Of a stretch of DNA of 64,000 nucleotides, positions 1-13,198 are shown one piece after another. Numbering within the stretch: the first letter of the stretch is position 1; every line of letters begins with the position of its first letter. Made by a program: the position numbers and the translations under genes. The notes under the pieces are model-generated. The model had not been told where the DNA came from. It saw only the letters and a list, made by a program, of their open reading frames with translations, and made no database searches. The stretch is taken from assembly GCA_001949185.1 (NCBI GenBank), contig BDGG01000017.1, positions 434,001-498,000 on the forward strand, written 5' to 3'. This DNA is from Ramazzottius varieornatus. Its lineage: Eukaryota > Tardigrada > Eutardigrada > Parachela > Ramazzottiidae.

Positions 1-1113
1 AATAAAATAACTCCTCGGTCGATCTCCAAGCACTGTAGTTAGTCAGCATATATACAACAACTACGAGCGCTAAATTAGTACAAACTGCGATAGCACGAAT
101 CACGAGGCAATCAACACGCCATCCAATAGTCCAAACGTGTGCAGTGAGGTGATGTTGCTGACGTTATGTTATCGTAAACAAGAACATTATGCCCAAACCA
201 AACTATCGTTGATTTACGTAGGAATCCAGAGGAGACGAGAATCATCTGCAGGCATAAAGGAACGTATACGTACGATGGGTAATCATGAGACAGGCCTTTT
301 CGCTACAGTACGTACGCGACCGATTCACCGTAATACACTTTTCAACACTTCTCTGCGGTTGAATTTCCATTTTGCCGTCCTTTCCGCCTGGCCCATAATT
401 CTCCCTGTCCCATGAATGCCCATCGTGCGTGTATTGTTACGAGCAAACCCACGTTATAGAAATTTCGCTGTGTGACGAGGCGAAACAACCATAATTTCGA
501 AGTCGATGTGTACCATAGTTAAACGCCATGGATCTTTCAACCAAATTTCGGACTGCATCCGGTAGGACTCATCGTACTCGTCACCTCAGTCATCAAAGAA
601 AACATCTGTTTCCTCTGATCTATCGAGTATCAACACCAATCAAGTCACATAGCGAGGCTGTACGTACCGCAGTGCGCGGTTCGTACAAAGTCCACGGCAA
701 TCGTACAACGCTTGACCCAGTGACCATTCTAAGCACAACTTTTTGAACGTCCAAGTGGAATACGTCACGATGCCTCCATACTACCATTCACGACACCGAT
801 AATTTCCTGGCAGAGTTCGGCGGTTTCTCACCAGCCAGGACTTTACTTCACTTCAACGAAAATCCGGCTGATTGAGAGGACGGAACAGCGCCGGTCCGCT
901 GTACTTCAAATCTTTTTGACATTGCACGAGCTATCCAGCTAGGCGTTTAAACGTTATTTGGTGAAGCTCACGCTCTCCTGGGCTGGTTCCCGAGAAGCTG
1001 CATCCGTCATCCGCGGCCTGAGTACCACACACAAGAGACCAGCGTGGAAATTAGGACGAGTTGAATAAGGCCCAGCCACGGTGTCCATCACACTCACAGT
1101 GGCGCCATCACTA
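1..1113. other. Gene-free stretch
   Basis: No open frame here has recognisable motifs, plausible splice sites or membrane or coiled-coil character. The only structured element seen is the copy of the 150-base repeat at 276-415. Short open frames at 137-415 and 528-746 look like chance. Confidence 0.5.
276..415 (-). repeat. Copy A of a ~150-base dispersed repeat (TIR-like ends)
   Basis: In reverse orientation this matches 50262-50412 and 62161-62345. The shared core is the block read on the other strand as GGAAAGGACGGCAAAA, followed by GGTCGCGTACGTACG in those two copies. The ends carry the inverted motif CTGTCCCATAATT / AATTATGGGACAG, although the left end is degraded here. It encodes nothing and is probably a MITE. 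Confidence 0.6.
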
Positions 1114-1285
1114 TACAGTGTACGACAAAATTAACCGTTAGAACTGGGAGTAATACTGCAGCTGGAGATATTTACGACTCGGCCAATGAGAATTATATTT
1201 TGCTGCGTGCGCAAATTTCATTGGCTTCATCCATCTGGTTCCATCCAACACCCGTTTTTAACGGTTTATTTTGTCGTACACTGTA
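1114..1285. mobile_element. MITE of Tc1/mariner type, 172 bases
   Basis: The arms at 1114-1140 and 1259-1285 are inverted repeats matching at 26 of 27 positions, starting TACAGTGTACGAC. The termini read TA-CAGTG and CACTG-TA, which fits a TA target duplication and CAGTG-type ends. There is no coding capacity. The internal ~118 bases are unique in this window. Confidence 0.7.
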
Positions 1286-4200
1286 CGCCGGTTACGTGAG
1301 CCACTGGGCACCCCACTTGACCATGCCCTTGCATGAAAGTTGACGACTCTATTACCAGCGGTATCCATACTTCATCTTCGCTTGCATCCAGCCGATGGAT
1401 CTGCTTAAGTGGTCCACATCTTATCATACATACGATCGTCTTGACTTTCTTCTCCCGTAATTTTCGCAACTCCTAAATTAAAAAAGACATGTCGCCGCTC
1501 TTCTTGAAATAAACCAGAAGCTCAGAGATGGCAGAACTGGCGAGATATCTGCTTTGGAAGGAAGGTGGGTCGGACGTAATGCTAAAAAGCCTATTTGACG
1601 TACTATGATCAAACGATCAAGTGTACAAAACAATGCTCCGTGGATATTTCCATGCCGGCTGCCTCGTAGCATTCTTCTTACCATAAGATACAAAAAACGT
1701 TCACAAAAATTCCTTGGTGCTTTCGACTGTCTCAGTTCCAACCATTAGCTTGACCAGTGGTAAGCTCTGTCTCATCTGCGGATGCCGAGTACATTTGGGT
1801 ATCTCCATATAAGAATGCGTCCAAAGTGTGTTTAACCAAATTGTTCAGGAGAACGTTTTAAAGTTTCCGGACCCCAAGGTCTCACTGTAACGAGACTTAC
1901 GCCTACAGCAAACAGACCCCGAAAAACACGAATCGGAAGTCAGAAACAAGCTCCTACCAAAGGTCAGAAAGTTACAAGCCGCAACCCAAAAGAGCTTGAA
2001 GACAGTGTGGTGCACGAATCGGCACGCGCAACGGTCAAATACGAAGTGCGCAGCTGTGTTCGATCAGTTAATCAAACACTAGTTTTAGTCGGACAACATG
2101 CATCGGACGTAGTCGCTAGTGCTCGTCTCCGGATGGAGTGCGTTGCCAGTGCCAAGATTGCCCCTTAACACCCCTGTGGTTTCTGATTCATTAGCTCGCA
2201 TCTTCCAACCGTTCGTTCTGGTTTCATAACCGCGGCAAAGTGCGGCAAATTTCCCCTATGGTACGGTTTTCAATGACGTTCAATATGAAAACTCGATGTT
2301 ACAAAAAGCTTATTGCAAGCGAAAATGCTTTGGACGCACTTTCATTTGGAGATACCCATTTGGCCTTCTGGCCACTTCATCGTACATTTTTTTTGCTTCT
2401 GGATTCCTGTTCGGCCATTCTAGCAGGATGATCAGGAGCTGATCTCGTCTATCTGAGACGGTCAAGTTGTAGCACAAAGAGTTCCAAGAATTATGCCCGA
2501 ACAGGAATGAAAAGAGATGTTCGACGAATTGGCTAACTTAGAATTCGAAGGCCAAAAGTATTCGGCATCAGCAGATGAGACAGAGCTTAGTAGTTGTCAT
2601 CACCCAGTCGGTGCTCCATACATTTGCATACGACGTACTAGGTTTGGCCTTCACTTAGCGTACTTACATCACTTGTGGAAATATTTGTGTATGTGCGGGA
2701 GAGCCTTCCGCCTCAAAGCCTGCTTAACACCCGCGTTGCATCTGTCCAGCGCGACGACTGAGGTTTTCAAGGTAAGTGGATAAGTCAGCTTTAGTGTACC
2801 AGTACTCTTCATGCTCCGCAGTGACAACGTAGACTGACCAGTTGCCATCACAGCTCACTCACAACTTCCGGCCATGCACCACACCGGATATATCCGCCTC
2901 TGTTCGCTCTCGTCAGATTACAGCAGTGTTGAATTTTTCTCTACCTACTGTTTTATTTTTCGCTTAGCCGCAAAGCTAACTTCTGTCAGACAGCATTTGT
3001 GATTAATCCTCGGCTTTAACTGGTGATGTTATGGATGCATGGAGACGAACATCAAAACAAATAGGGGCGGAAGGAGGCATTGATCATTGCTGTAACGCGT
3101 ACGTGTGTCAAGTCGGGACAATATTAGTTTATGGATTGTCCGCAGAGCTCGCGCTCATTTCTTGTCAACAAGGCTGGTGCACCGACGTACGGTTATCATT
3201 ATTATGTGGTACGCCTCCGTTGTTGCACTCTTCAACAAGCGCCGAACACCTCGCCGATCGCGATGATGTAACCTATTTAGTTTATGGTATCACTGGGACG
3301 TTGTCTTTCTCACATCTGTCAACATGGAACTAGTCGCTCCGTACCTCGCCTGCTGACCGCACTGCTAATCACAGCCCAGAATATCTTTCCCTTCAGCCGA
3401 CTGTCAAGGAATACTTGTCCCATGGATCTATTGGTCATGATTGACCATAAGGACTATATCTGTCAGGTACGTCTTGACCGGCTGCATTATTCATTTTTCG
3501 GGGACAAAATTTGGTTTTCCGTAGTCGAGCCTCGTAGTGCGTGCGGTACAAGAAGATAAGGTTGGAAGATGCGATAATGAATTGAGTAGAAACTGGTTCT
3601 TGGCGGAAGTGGCTGCCCATCGGTCTAGGCCAGATTAAGTATCCAACGCGTTGCGTCCGAGGGTGTCCTCGACGACATGAGATCCAGCTGTGAGCGACCT
3701 GTGCGACGAACGTTGAGCGGTTAACACTCGCAGACCATCTCACGCAAACTAGCAGAAAAATTCAACCCTCCAATTGATAGTACAAGCTTAATACCAATTT
3801 TTCCGGCATACTGTGACACAAACTCTGGAAGTTTCTAGACTAAAATTCTGGGAAAAGGTGTCCGAAGGTCGGGTGACTTTTACGATGTCTTTGGAGCGAT
3901 CGATAAGTTTTCAACGTGTGTTTAGGATGGTTATTTCCGCTTCCGGATATGCCGGCAGTTCATTGTTTGCTCACAACGTTCGATCCCGTTGCAGCATAGG
4001 ACAAGGGAGAAAAGCGTCTGCTGTATCGAGGAGCCCCGAAGATTAATATTGCATGGAAATGTAAATTGGAGAAGTTGGGGGAATGTAATGTATTTGTGTT
4101 GGGTGTGGGCGGACCGGGTGACAGGTGGCTGACTGCCTATGTAGCCAGCTCTGTTTACTCAACTCTCTCCATAATACCTGCACGGTCATTATGCACAGTA

Positions 4201-6235
4201 GCTTCGCATTAAATCGATGGCTACTTGTTACAATATAGACCCTGCCCCGAATGAGCGGCGCACTTGACGATACGACATCGAAGCGAAAATTGATAAAGCT
4301 ATTACTAAATCCGGTTCATCAATATCCATGTGATACAATAACTGCCTTCGATATTCAATGGACAAACTGACTAAAGGGCCTTGATGGCAAAGTCGAATTC
4401 CACCGGTTCCCTGACGGAACTACCGTACTTCCGGGTCTTTCTCTCCACAGCCACTTTCAGTGGTTGAGGTATGACCGCCAACAGACAGTTAACTGGGCGC
4501 TGCAGTTTTGGGGTTTGAGAAGGGAGAGTGGCTGGGTACTCTGTAAAGCAATATGCAAAGCGCTCTGCTTGTTTGATGGCAGGATCGTCGTCTGGCCTTC
4601 TTGACACAGACAACTGCGTTGCTTATGCTGATTGAACTGTTATGATTAATGATGCTTGATTGCAAATGGCGAGGTCACCGGATGGTGCGCTGCCTTCCTC
4701 TGTACAGCAGGCTATTTTTGATCAGGGACATTCTTTTGTCTCCTCTCGTCTGACGATCAAGGTAACCCGCCATTGAAATGCAGCTAAAAATGTCTAAAAT
4801 GCAACATGACTGCTCTTTCTCACGATTAGCCGTTCGTGCGGGATTCGTGCTTGGCTGCTTTCTCAATTCCTGCCATTGACTAGTCTTCAATAGTCGCGGA
4901 CAGACGGAGAATGTCTGCGAAGGTATTATGGTCAATGGCACACCTGTGCGCCACCATTGACCAACTCACGCCGCTAACGTCGCTAACATTGCTAAAATTT
5001 TAAAGCCTTGTTACCGGCGTCATCGACCATAGCGCAAGAAAAAGAAAAGTTTCATACAATACCGGTCGAGATGTGATCAATGCACTTCAAATGAAGGCCT
5101 GATTGTTTTTAACGACCTTTTTGGTAAGGAACGTCGAAAGCGAGGTTTGGTGTAGTATCGTTGCCGATAGAGCGCTACTGTGCTGCCTTCTGTGAACCTG
5201 TTTCCCAGTCCGCCAAGTTCATGGTTGCCTGTAGAGCCAAAGTCTTGCTGTGTGAGCCATCGATCTGCGAGGTGTTGAAGCCCGCGTGAAACGCAAACTG
5301 TGCGGGCTCCTGGTTATCAGGAGGCGAACATGGTTACGAAAGACATCAGACTCTAAAGATAAGTTTATGGAGGTTAAACAGGTGGTCACAAGGACGGCGG
5401 TATCATGCAAGGGGAAAAATCACTGGGCTCCTGTTAACACTGAATACACAGCTCGCCTATCGGGCAGACAGTACACACAAATGAAAAACAGGTGCGTTGT
5501 CCTTGTGTGAATAATGTCGACAGGAATGCCAGCCGACATTGCGGAAGCGCGCGGAATGCATGGCAATCTCGGCACAGTATCTTATCAGTCGTTTCTTGCC
5601 TGATCTGAGCTTTATCGTCTTGTAAAGCTCGATCCATGCAAGAAGCCTAACGAACGTGCTGCTGACTGTGTATGTAACCAACATCACATTTCCATTCAGT
5701 CCTTCCCAGGCCTCCCTTCAACCTCATTCACTTCCCCTCATCATCATCTATTCATTTTTTTGAAATTATCATTACCGTTCTAAAGTGTGAAAAGGTAATT
5801 CAATTGGCTCAGCGACTGTTCAACGGTTGAGTTGTGACTGCGGTGGAGGGTGTGAAGTAATCTCTCAACACAGTTCGAGCAGTGATTGATGCGGAAACCT
5901 CTTGTCAGGGGATATACCTTTTGTGTCAAGTGCTGCGAGAAACGTGAGAAGGTTTGTGGCCAACGATCGTGCGTTTGTACACCGAGAAGGTGCTTGTAGC
6001 TGGTGCCGTCTCTTTCGTTACCCTCTGTATCGCTGTCAAATTCGTCTTTGCTTTTGAGTATGGATCGAGTAGTGACAAGTCGGAAGTATCAGCTATCCTG
6101 CGGAAGTATCGCTAGTGTTTTACCGGCTTAATTGTTGAAACTGAGTAACTTATCTTCTTTACTTGCCTGTGAGTGACGACGGCGGTAGAAAGGTTGGTGA
6201 TGGACAGTGGTCCCTTGGGGAGAGACGCTACTAGT
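1286..6235. other. Long gene-free stretch
   Basis: About 5 kb with only short, overlapping, compositionally random open frames on both strands. No domain, signal peptide or convincing exon was found. The last ~800 bases probably hold the promoter and 5' untranslated exon(s) of the Cordon-bleu-like gene, because a splice acceptor sits 10 bases upstream of its start codon. Confidence 0.4.
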
Positions 6236-6239
6236 GCTG

Positions 6240-6355
6240 TGACGTCACACTTATTGCAGGTAGACGCCCTGCTCAGCTTTTGCCCTTCCACCTAGCGAAA
6301 CTGAGCTTGAGACGTCACAGTGACTTCGTACTGTCAAGAATAAACTATGACGTCA
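6240..6355. promoter_or_regulatory. Cluster of CRE-like TGACGTCA sites upstream of the Cobl-like gene
   Basis: Two perfect TGACGTCA palindromes (6240-6247 and 6348-6355) and one 7-of-8 copy (GACGTCA at 6311-6317) lie within 116 bases, 170-290 bases upstream of the start codon at 6529. TGACGTCA is the CREB/ATF core. Whether the region is promoter or 5' untranslated intron cannot be told from sequence. The motif also occurs elsewhere (61459-61477, twice), so this could be composition. Confidence 0.35.
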
Positions 6356-6528
6356 CTAGCTCGAAATCGGTTCGCCCCTTTGAATCAGTCTGAATTTTGG
6401 AAAACCAAAACCATTGAACTTTTGAAGTACAATTTGAACTTCATCTGTTTCAGGGTTGGGGAACTTTTGGTTGGGCAGAATGCGGGCATCACCGGCTGAC
6501 TTTGTGCTTTTCTTACAGATTTCCTGAA

Positions 6529-9500
6529 ATGGCCACGGCCTCTTCGAAACGAGCTGCTCCAGCTCCGCCAGCCCGCGACGTACGTTTGATGACTTCAGCC
6601 TCGGAATACGATGGCGTCGCCGAGCCAGCTTTGCGCCGCGTCCTGGATGATGCCTACATCACGGCTGAAATTCCCCCGTCGTCCGCAACGACCCTGCCTA
6701 CTCGCAAGCTCAGCCAGGACGACACCCTGACGTTGAACATGGTCCTGCCTAACGGCAAAACGTGTCCCTTCTCCGTTAACAAACGGTAAGAATATCTTTA
6801 GGCGCTCGGTGACCAGACTGGGCACGGATGCTTTCCCCTAGTGGCGCATGCTGGTAGTGTTACTGGCCGAGAGATTGCGCCACTTGGGAAGCCCGACAAG
6901 ACTTGTTTCCCCAAGTGCCGCACGTTGGCAGTGTTATTGGCTGGGAGTGTGCGCCACTTGGCAAGCTTGTTTGGTGAGCTCCCATCTCTGACCCGTGGAG
7001 GTGAATGGTCAGACTGTGCAGACCTCTGACTTATTCAAAATATTCCTTTTTCTTGGTAGGATGCCTCTGATGGATCTGTTGGTTCACGCTGCTGCTACCC
7101 ATCAGTTTAATCCGTCGGATTATTGTGTAATCAATCCGCAAGCTCGCTATCCCTCTGCTTTCACGCCGAGTACGCCGGTGGGCGAGCTGAATACGTTGCT
7201 GGTGCAGATTGTCCACAAGGGCGATCCAGTCGTCAGTACCATCACCAAACCGGCCAAAGCTTCCGTCAAGGCCAACGGCCCGCGCACCGAACCTTTCGAG
7301 GTACCAGTACTGTACACACACGTTAAAACAGATCCAAACAGTAATTTTCAACATTCTCGAAACTTCACCGTGGAAGAATTTCAAGCTGCACCCAAGAAGA
7401 AATCAAACTTTTGCAAAACGCAGGGCCGCTGGTCAGGGACATTTAAACTGAGGAAGCGCTGCTTCCATTAATCAGAAAACAAGCCAAGCCTGTAGCACGA
7501 ATTTCCTGGAGGTGGCCGTGCACCTCAGTTGAGAAAGAAAAGCAGTTTCTGGGGGGTGATTTTTTGGCGCTGTATGTCTGTCTGAGCTGATGATCATGGT
7601 CTGATTTACGCGGGAAAAGCCGTACTCTTTGTATGATGATTGTTGATTGTTGGTTGCAATTGGATGTTTATAACTACCTATGTATCTTGAAAAGAGCGTG
7701 AACGGTCCGTGGACGGGTTTCTTGTGTGATATGTCGGCCATTGGGTAAACAGGTTTGATGTTCAAAGTTTGTTGATGGACACTTAGCTATGTGAGGGGGC
7801 ATTGATATGAAGTGGAGTGGGGATTGATGAGGCTTGTTAGTTTGTGTAAATTTACCATTCAGGTTTGCTTAGTCGCTGCAGTGTTACCAAACTGACCATG
7901 CCATGTTGTCCTCTCCTCCTTCACAGCGGACCTTTCGCCTGCAAATCAACTTGCCATTACAGCAAAAGATGGTCTTGCGCGTCAGCCCCAAGCAGACTCT
8001 GCATGATGTGCTGCTGGAAATATGCCAGGAGAAGTCGCTGAATGTGACGCTGCACACCCTCCGCAATCCGCGCCAACCCGGACGACCACTGGATTTATCC
8101 CATCCTCTGGCCGACGAGCAAACCAACGAACTGAACTTGATACCGACCACCACAGGTAAGCCAGTCGTCCAGTGAAAACCCCATCCTGCTGCCTCGCTTT
8201 AACATTTGGCCAACTGTTTGCCAAACTTGTTGATGTAGCAGGTAACGGTGTAGTGACTAGAGATAGCAGCACTACAGTGACTACTACGGGAACGCGACCT
8301 GTCAGTTATTCGATGGAACCACCAGACAGCCCCTTGTCCGATAAGAAACGCTTTGGAATGAATATTTTCAAGATTTGTCGCAAGAGTAAAAAGGTAAGCC
8401 TGGCTCATTGGCACAGAAGTCGGCTGCGACCGTGAAACAAGCATCTTGGTGGGCTCTTGTAGGCGCCGGTCGATATGACGACCATAGCGCGCGAGACATC
8501 CTCGACGACGACGTCTCGCGAGTTCCTGGGGCCACAGTCCAAGTCGCTGAGCAAGTCTATCCCCAGCTTGGTGGAACTAATGCCGCCGTCCGGTAGCGTC
8601 ACAATGTCCAACGGTAATAGCCCCAGACGAACTTCACAAGGTAGCAGCAAGCGCCCGGCACCGGTGCCTCCCCCGACTTCTTCCAGCCACGAAACCGACG
8701 CCGAAGTCTTTCTTCCCGGTACGTAAACACTACATTATAGCTGGGTGTTGTCGAGGTCGTTTTTCCAAGTGGCGCGCGTTATCCCTGTGATTAGCTGATA
8801 GCGTGCGCCACGTGGGAAAAGCGGACCAGACTGCTATTTCCAAGTGACGCAGATCTCCACTGTCAATAGCTGAGAATGTGCGCCACCTGAGAAACCGGAC
8901 GAGATTGTCTTTCCAAGCGGCGTACGCTATTAGCTATTAATACCGGAGACGTGCGTCCTTTGGAAAGACAGTCCCGACGAGTTGTTGACTTTGAATAAGC
9001 AGGTATGAACTTGATTTTGAAATGAGTTTGCCAAACAGGTTCGCAGACAGGTTCCGCCATGAGTCAACATGGTCAGCAGTCGCAGCAGCAACGGAGCCGT
9101 CCTCACTCGGAGTCTAGTGGCTACGACGAATCGGTCATCACCAGCAACTCCCCTGAACGTGATGGCGGCAGCTCAGTCCGCACTGGACCTTCGCCCGCAC
9201 CACGCAGCAGTCGCAACATGGCGGTAACGTCTCGTGAGGGTCATACGCTGGTCTCGGCCCGCAGCTCGTCCACATCCACACCAGACTCTGCGCTCAAGTC
9301 CACCAGTGACAGCGCCATCAATAGCGCCAAAAGCTCGCAGGTCTCCAAGAAGAAAGCACCGGCACCTGTACCACCGCTCGATACCACTTCACGCAAAAGT
9401 GACAGCGAACATGAAGGTACGCACACGTATTCGCATGCTCAGGAACAATTTCCTTCAAAAGCTGAATAATTATATAATTAGAAAATGGGACTTGGGCAGA

Positions 9501-11952
9501 TGAACTGAACCGGATCGTTTCCCCAAGTAGCGCACGCTCGCAGGCAACTACAACGCGAATGTGCGCCACTTGGAAAGCCGATCTGCGTCAAATTTACCCA
9601 GGTGTTAAACATTCAAGAACAAATATCTATCAATGAAACATTTGTTTTTGGCAGTGCGAAGTCGTGCGGCGAGCTCAGTCAGCGACGTTGCCTCCACTTC
9701 GGACAAGATTTCCCTGGGTTCAGAACGTAGCGCCTCCTTCCACTCTGGCGGTAGCGCTGGACACCAGTCGGTATCCTCGACGACCATGCAGAAGAGCCTT
9801 CCTCCACCACCAGCCATAGACACTACTGACAAAGACCATATGGCCGTCAGCCCGATGGGTAACGCCAGCAGCGAAGAAGTCATCGTCCACGCGGAAATGG
9901 ACGGTAGCCGCCGGATGCCGCGCAGTGCTTCAGAGACCGTTGACAGCGATATGCTGCCCTCTGGCGCTGCTGGTGACGGGGAGAGCCTGTCGGTGGCCGA
10001 GATGGACTTGGGCTCGGAAGATTCGGCTTCTATCTCAAACTGGCCCGACAAGCTGCCGCCACCCTATTCCGAAACGTCGGCCATCGCTGCAGATACAACT
10101 GATCATAAATCCATGACACAAAGTAATACCAGCAATCAGCCGGAAAACACTTTTGTGACGAAAAGTATGAAACTGAGCGATTTGTGGGCTGATCAGACAG
10201 AAATGACTGAAGTTGCGAAGACTAACGGACAGAGCAACTGGGAATCTGAAGAAAAACACTACACGCACCTGTCGAGAAAAGACCCTGAAGACAATGAGAA
10301 GGCAAGGAAGTCGTCGGTGAGTAGTGGGCAAGAAGCCGAGTGGCCAAAGAAGACCTTACGCTTGGTCATGCCTGCCCCAGCCGAAAGCCATAGCAGGCCG
10401 AAAATGGACCCTTCACCGACGCCTTCCATCACCTCCTTGCCAGCACCTGCCCTCCCTTCTTCACAACCACCCCAGCCCACCTCCAAGACGCTTCGTCATT
10501 CAGCCATCCGCTCACCCGCCCACGTCAGTATTAGCTCCTACAGCGACCAAAAGCCGGAACGGTACAAAGAGCTGGCAAAGGACGTCGCGCCGCCATCCTC
10601 CATACCACAAAGCCCACAGTTTTTGCTACCCTCCACCAAGGAAGAAACCTTGAAGGACATACGCCTGGTCCAAGGGGTCATTACCGCCTTACAGGAAGAA
10701 ACTCAAGTCGTACAGTTGCACTCCACTTTCAGCCCAGACCAACTAGCGGTCATATCGGAGAAGCAGCGGCTGTTGCAGGAACACATTGCGCGACAGATTG
10801 CCTTGACGCAGCATTTGTTAAAGTTTGGTGAGAGTACGCCTGACGGTGTAACTAGTACTGCTGGTCCGAAGCCGCTGTTACCGACGAAAGCGTTTACATT
10901 TCAACCACCTGTCACCAATAATGTTCAGTATAGAAAATCGGCCGTGGCGAAATTGAATAATGTTCCGGAGCGCAAGTTGTCCACTGAGTCGAATGTGTCG
11001 ACGCTGTCCGATGTACAGCGACAAATCAGACCGAAGAATGCACATAAGGACAACTGGATAGCGGAGGCCTCCAAGCGCTTTGATTTCACGGAACGAGGTG
11101 AAAGTCCAAACCATGGGGGACATCAAGTGTATTCGTCGGGGACACCGTCGCCGACCACCAGTCGTCCAACTTCAGCAGCAGCGCGCTCCGCAAGTCCGGC
11201 AGAACCACAGTCGCCGGTCAGACCGGCGCAGATTGGCACGCGAGGCGCTATGGTCAACGCCTTGAGAAATGGTAACGGTACGCCGCCGGGTTTCACCGTC
11301 ACCACTCAGCCGACCAATCACAGTACCTTGGTCCAGTCCAAAAATCGATTTTTTGCTCAAGCTGAAAGCGTTGATGATGGAAATACGTCGGTGAATACTA
11401 GAAAAGCCAACTGGACGAAAGAGACTTATTTGGAGGGTAACGAGCAGAAGAAGCCCAGACCGATGTCGGTGCAAGTGGACAGCGCTAAAGTTTCGGAAGA
11501 ACGAAGGTTGAAGGACGAGCAAGTACGGGACAGTATTATGCGTGGCTGGAAGAATGGGACACCGACACCGTACCATCAAGTGGGCATTGTGACGACGGCG
11601 GTGACGTCGCCCAAAGAGAAGGAAGTAGGAGGTTACCGGCAAGCCACTTCGGAGAGCAGTGCGCCACCACCACCACCGGCACCGGCAGGCCTTCCGCGCA
11701 GTGTCTCTGTGCCCAATGGCTCTCACAAGTCGACACTGTCGCGGGGTGCCAGCTGGAAGAGTGGTGGCTCCGATGGCGATGACGTTAAAGCCGAGTTGAT
11801 GGATGCCATACGCAACTTTTCTGTGCACTCACTACGAAAGGTCAGCTTGCCGTAGTGGAACCCAAGTCATGACAGCCAATGTTACAGCTGCTTTTTTTCT
11901 CTTGTAGATTCCACAGCAAAGTCTGAAGACCTGGACGCCCAAGTTACGATAA
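6529..11952 (+). CDS. cobl: Cordon-bleu-like actin nucleator
   Basis: Eight coding exons with matching phases: 6529-6785, 7060-7300, 7927-8155, 8242-8393, 8463-8718, 9051-9416 (or from 9039), 9655-11840, 11908-11952; 1243 residues. The ATG at 6529 was chosen because an acceptor (ttcttacag) ends at 6518, so the Met 9 codons upstream is intronic. Exons 1-3 encode the Cobl-type ubiquitin-like region: LTLNMVLPNGK, then RMPLMDLLVHAAATHQFNP across the first junction, then FRLQINLPLQQKMVLRV (about residues 60-240). Three KRAP-like motifs are visible (SKRAAPAPP ~7, SKRPAPVPPP ~356, KKKAPAPVPP ~480). Two C-terminal WH2-like helices follow: GAMVNALRNG (~1031) and DVKAELMDAIRNF (~1210), the latter with a downstream LRK. 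In vertebrates Cobl binds actin through WH2 repeats and SH3 proteins through KRAP motifs to nucleate cortical filaments. Here the middle is long, Ser/Thr/Pro-rich and disordered. Family assignment is firm; actin nucleation with only two WH2-like motifs is inferred. Introns 1, 5 and 6 carry hairpin repeats. Confidence 0.88.
6835..6961. repeat. Two intronic hairpin units (6835-6888, 6906-6961)
   Basis: Each unit has a left arm near CCAAGTGGCGCACG and a right arm near TGCGCCACTTGG around a loop of ~25 bases containing TTATTGGCTG or close variants. Both lie in intron 1 of the Cobl-like gene, separated by a spacer (CGACAAGACTTG) that recurs between tandem units elsewhere. Confidence 0.8.
8761..8967. 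repeat. Three tandem intronic hairpin units (8761-8820, 8836-8895, 8909-8967)
   Basis: Three palindromic units spaced ~74 bases apart in intron 5 of the Cobl-like gene. Arms follow the TTTCCAAGTGGCGCACG consensus with a few changes each. Loops hold TTAGCTGATA, AATAGCTGAG and TTAGCTATTA. Spacers resemble GGACCAGACTGCT and GGACGAGATTGTC. The arms are inverted, not direct, so this is not a CRISPR-like or simple tandem array. Confidence 0.8.
9517..9576. repeat. Single intronic hairpin unit
   Basis: Left arm GTTTCCCCAAGTAGCGCACG, right arm GTGCGCCACTTGGAAA, in intron 6 of the Cobl-like gene. It is preceded by the spacer-like CCGGATC. Confidence 0.75.
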
Positions 11953-12363
11953 AAGTATACCATGTCAATTGGGTTTGGCTGAACTGAAAGAAGGACAGCG
12001 TAATTTTGAAAATGAAGCTTCTTGTGATTTTTTGATGGCTAATTTGTGCCTGGCTTGTGATTGAGGCGGCTTTCCGGTTTCTGCTTGGAGAAGACCTTTC
12101 TGTCAGAGGAGCTTTTCCGTCGATGATGTTCGTTAAAACAGAAAGGTTGATCCGCTGATGCTTTACGACCGTCTATTCGTGTAATGCTTCTTATCTGCGC
12201 TCGAAGAGAAATGGACACAGATTGCCCTTCTCCGACAAAATATCCTTTGATTCCATTGTCTGTGGCAGGTGTGTGCTCTGAAATACTTTTTTCGCCCGCG
12301 GAGGCTCGTAAGCAGAGGTTTGGATCTATGAGGACTTTACAGTATGCTAGAGGGGTGCCTGGT

Positions 12364-12540
12364 CGCCTGATTGTGACACCACCCATCCTTTATTTCTGGC
12401 TGGGAATTGATACGTCAGATCTGCTGACTTATTACAACGTGTCAATGGCACTGCAATACTCAAACTGCCTTGTCGACTCCATAATCTATCACTACAGCCT
12501 ACCCGACATCCGCGATGCAGTCAAAAAGCTAATCCATTTC
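12364..12540 (+). pseudogene. Relic of a family A GPCR (TM6-TM7 and helix 8)
   Basis: One open frame encodes a hydrophobic segment (LIVTPPILYFWLGI, TM6-like), a short loop, then a TM7-like stretch with QYSNCLVDSIIYHYSLPD, where DSIIY replaces NPxxY, and a helix-8-like DIRDAVKKLI. This is the typical end of a family A receptor. No exons for TM1-TM5 were found between here and the Cobl-like stop at 11952, so this is a truncated relic or an isolated exon. A TM1-TM3 relic lies 5 kb away on the same strand (17566-17940). Confidence 0.5.
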
Positions 12541-13198
12541 CGTAGCGCTTTCAGAAGCGGGTCATACTGTAGTTCTAATATACAGTCTGTTACAGCAAAG
12601 TTGTCCCCGTGGCTCTTTTCCTTCTCAAAAACATTCGCCCTTTCTCTTAATCGAACTGCTTTTTTTTCATGCGGTCTGCCAGATAGCCGTCCCTTGTTTC
12701 TTATATCTTCCCAGTCAGTCTACCGAAACCAAGCTTCAGGAGAGAATCCCTACGTTAATTCGAAAGGAGATCCAAAACGTCTGTTACAAAACAGCATCTG
12801 GAAACCCAGTAAGGGGCTGTAGCAGCTCGAGCGTCATCAGTAACTACTCTGTGCGCAGAAAAGCTTGTTCTCTCTAGTTAAGTTGAAGGGAAAGCTCGTA
12901 AAATAACCTCGTGGGAAAAGCTTGCTTGAAACTGCCATTTCCCCGGTTTTCCCGGTATACCTTCCCCTTCCGGAAAAGCGGTATCGCGAAGTTTGTTGTC
13001 GATAAAATTGCGAACTACTTTGTGCCTAAGTCTGGACACTAGTTCTACTATATCATCACCCAGTCATGAGTCGATCTGATGCTTCGGTTTGGCCGAAGAG
13101 TGCTTTGGCTGAAGCCTAAAAATTGGACGAAAGTGCCGACATGTTCCTCAAGGTCTGACTATATACAAGCTTTTATCAAATTGGCGTTGTCAACGATT

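Noticed and set aside
8761-8967. CRISPR-like array of regularly spaced repeats
   Set aside because: Units are palindromes with variable arms, not identical direct repeats with unique spacers, and the context is an intron of an animal gene.
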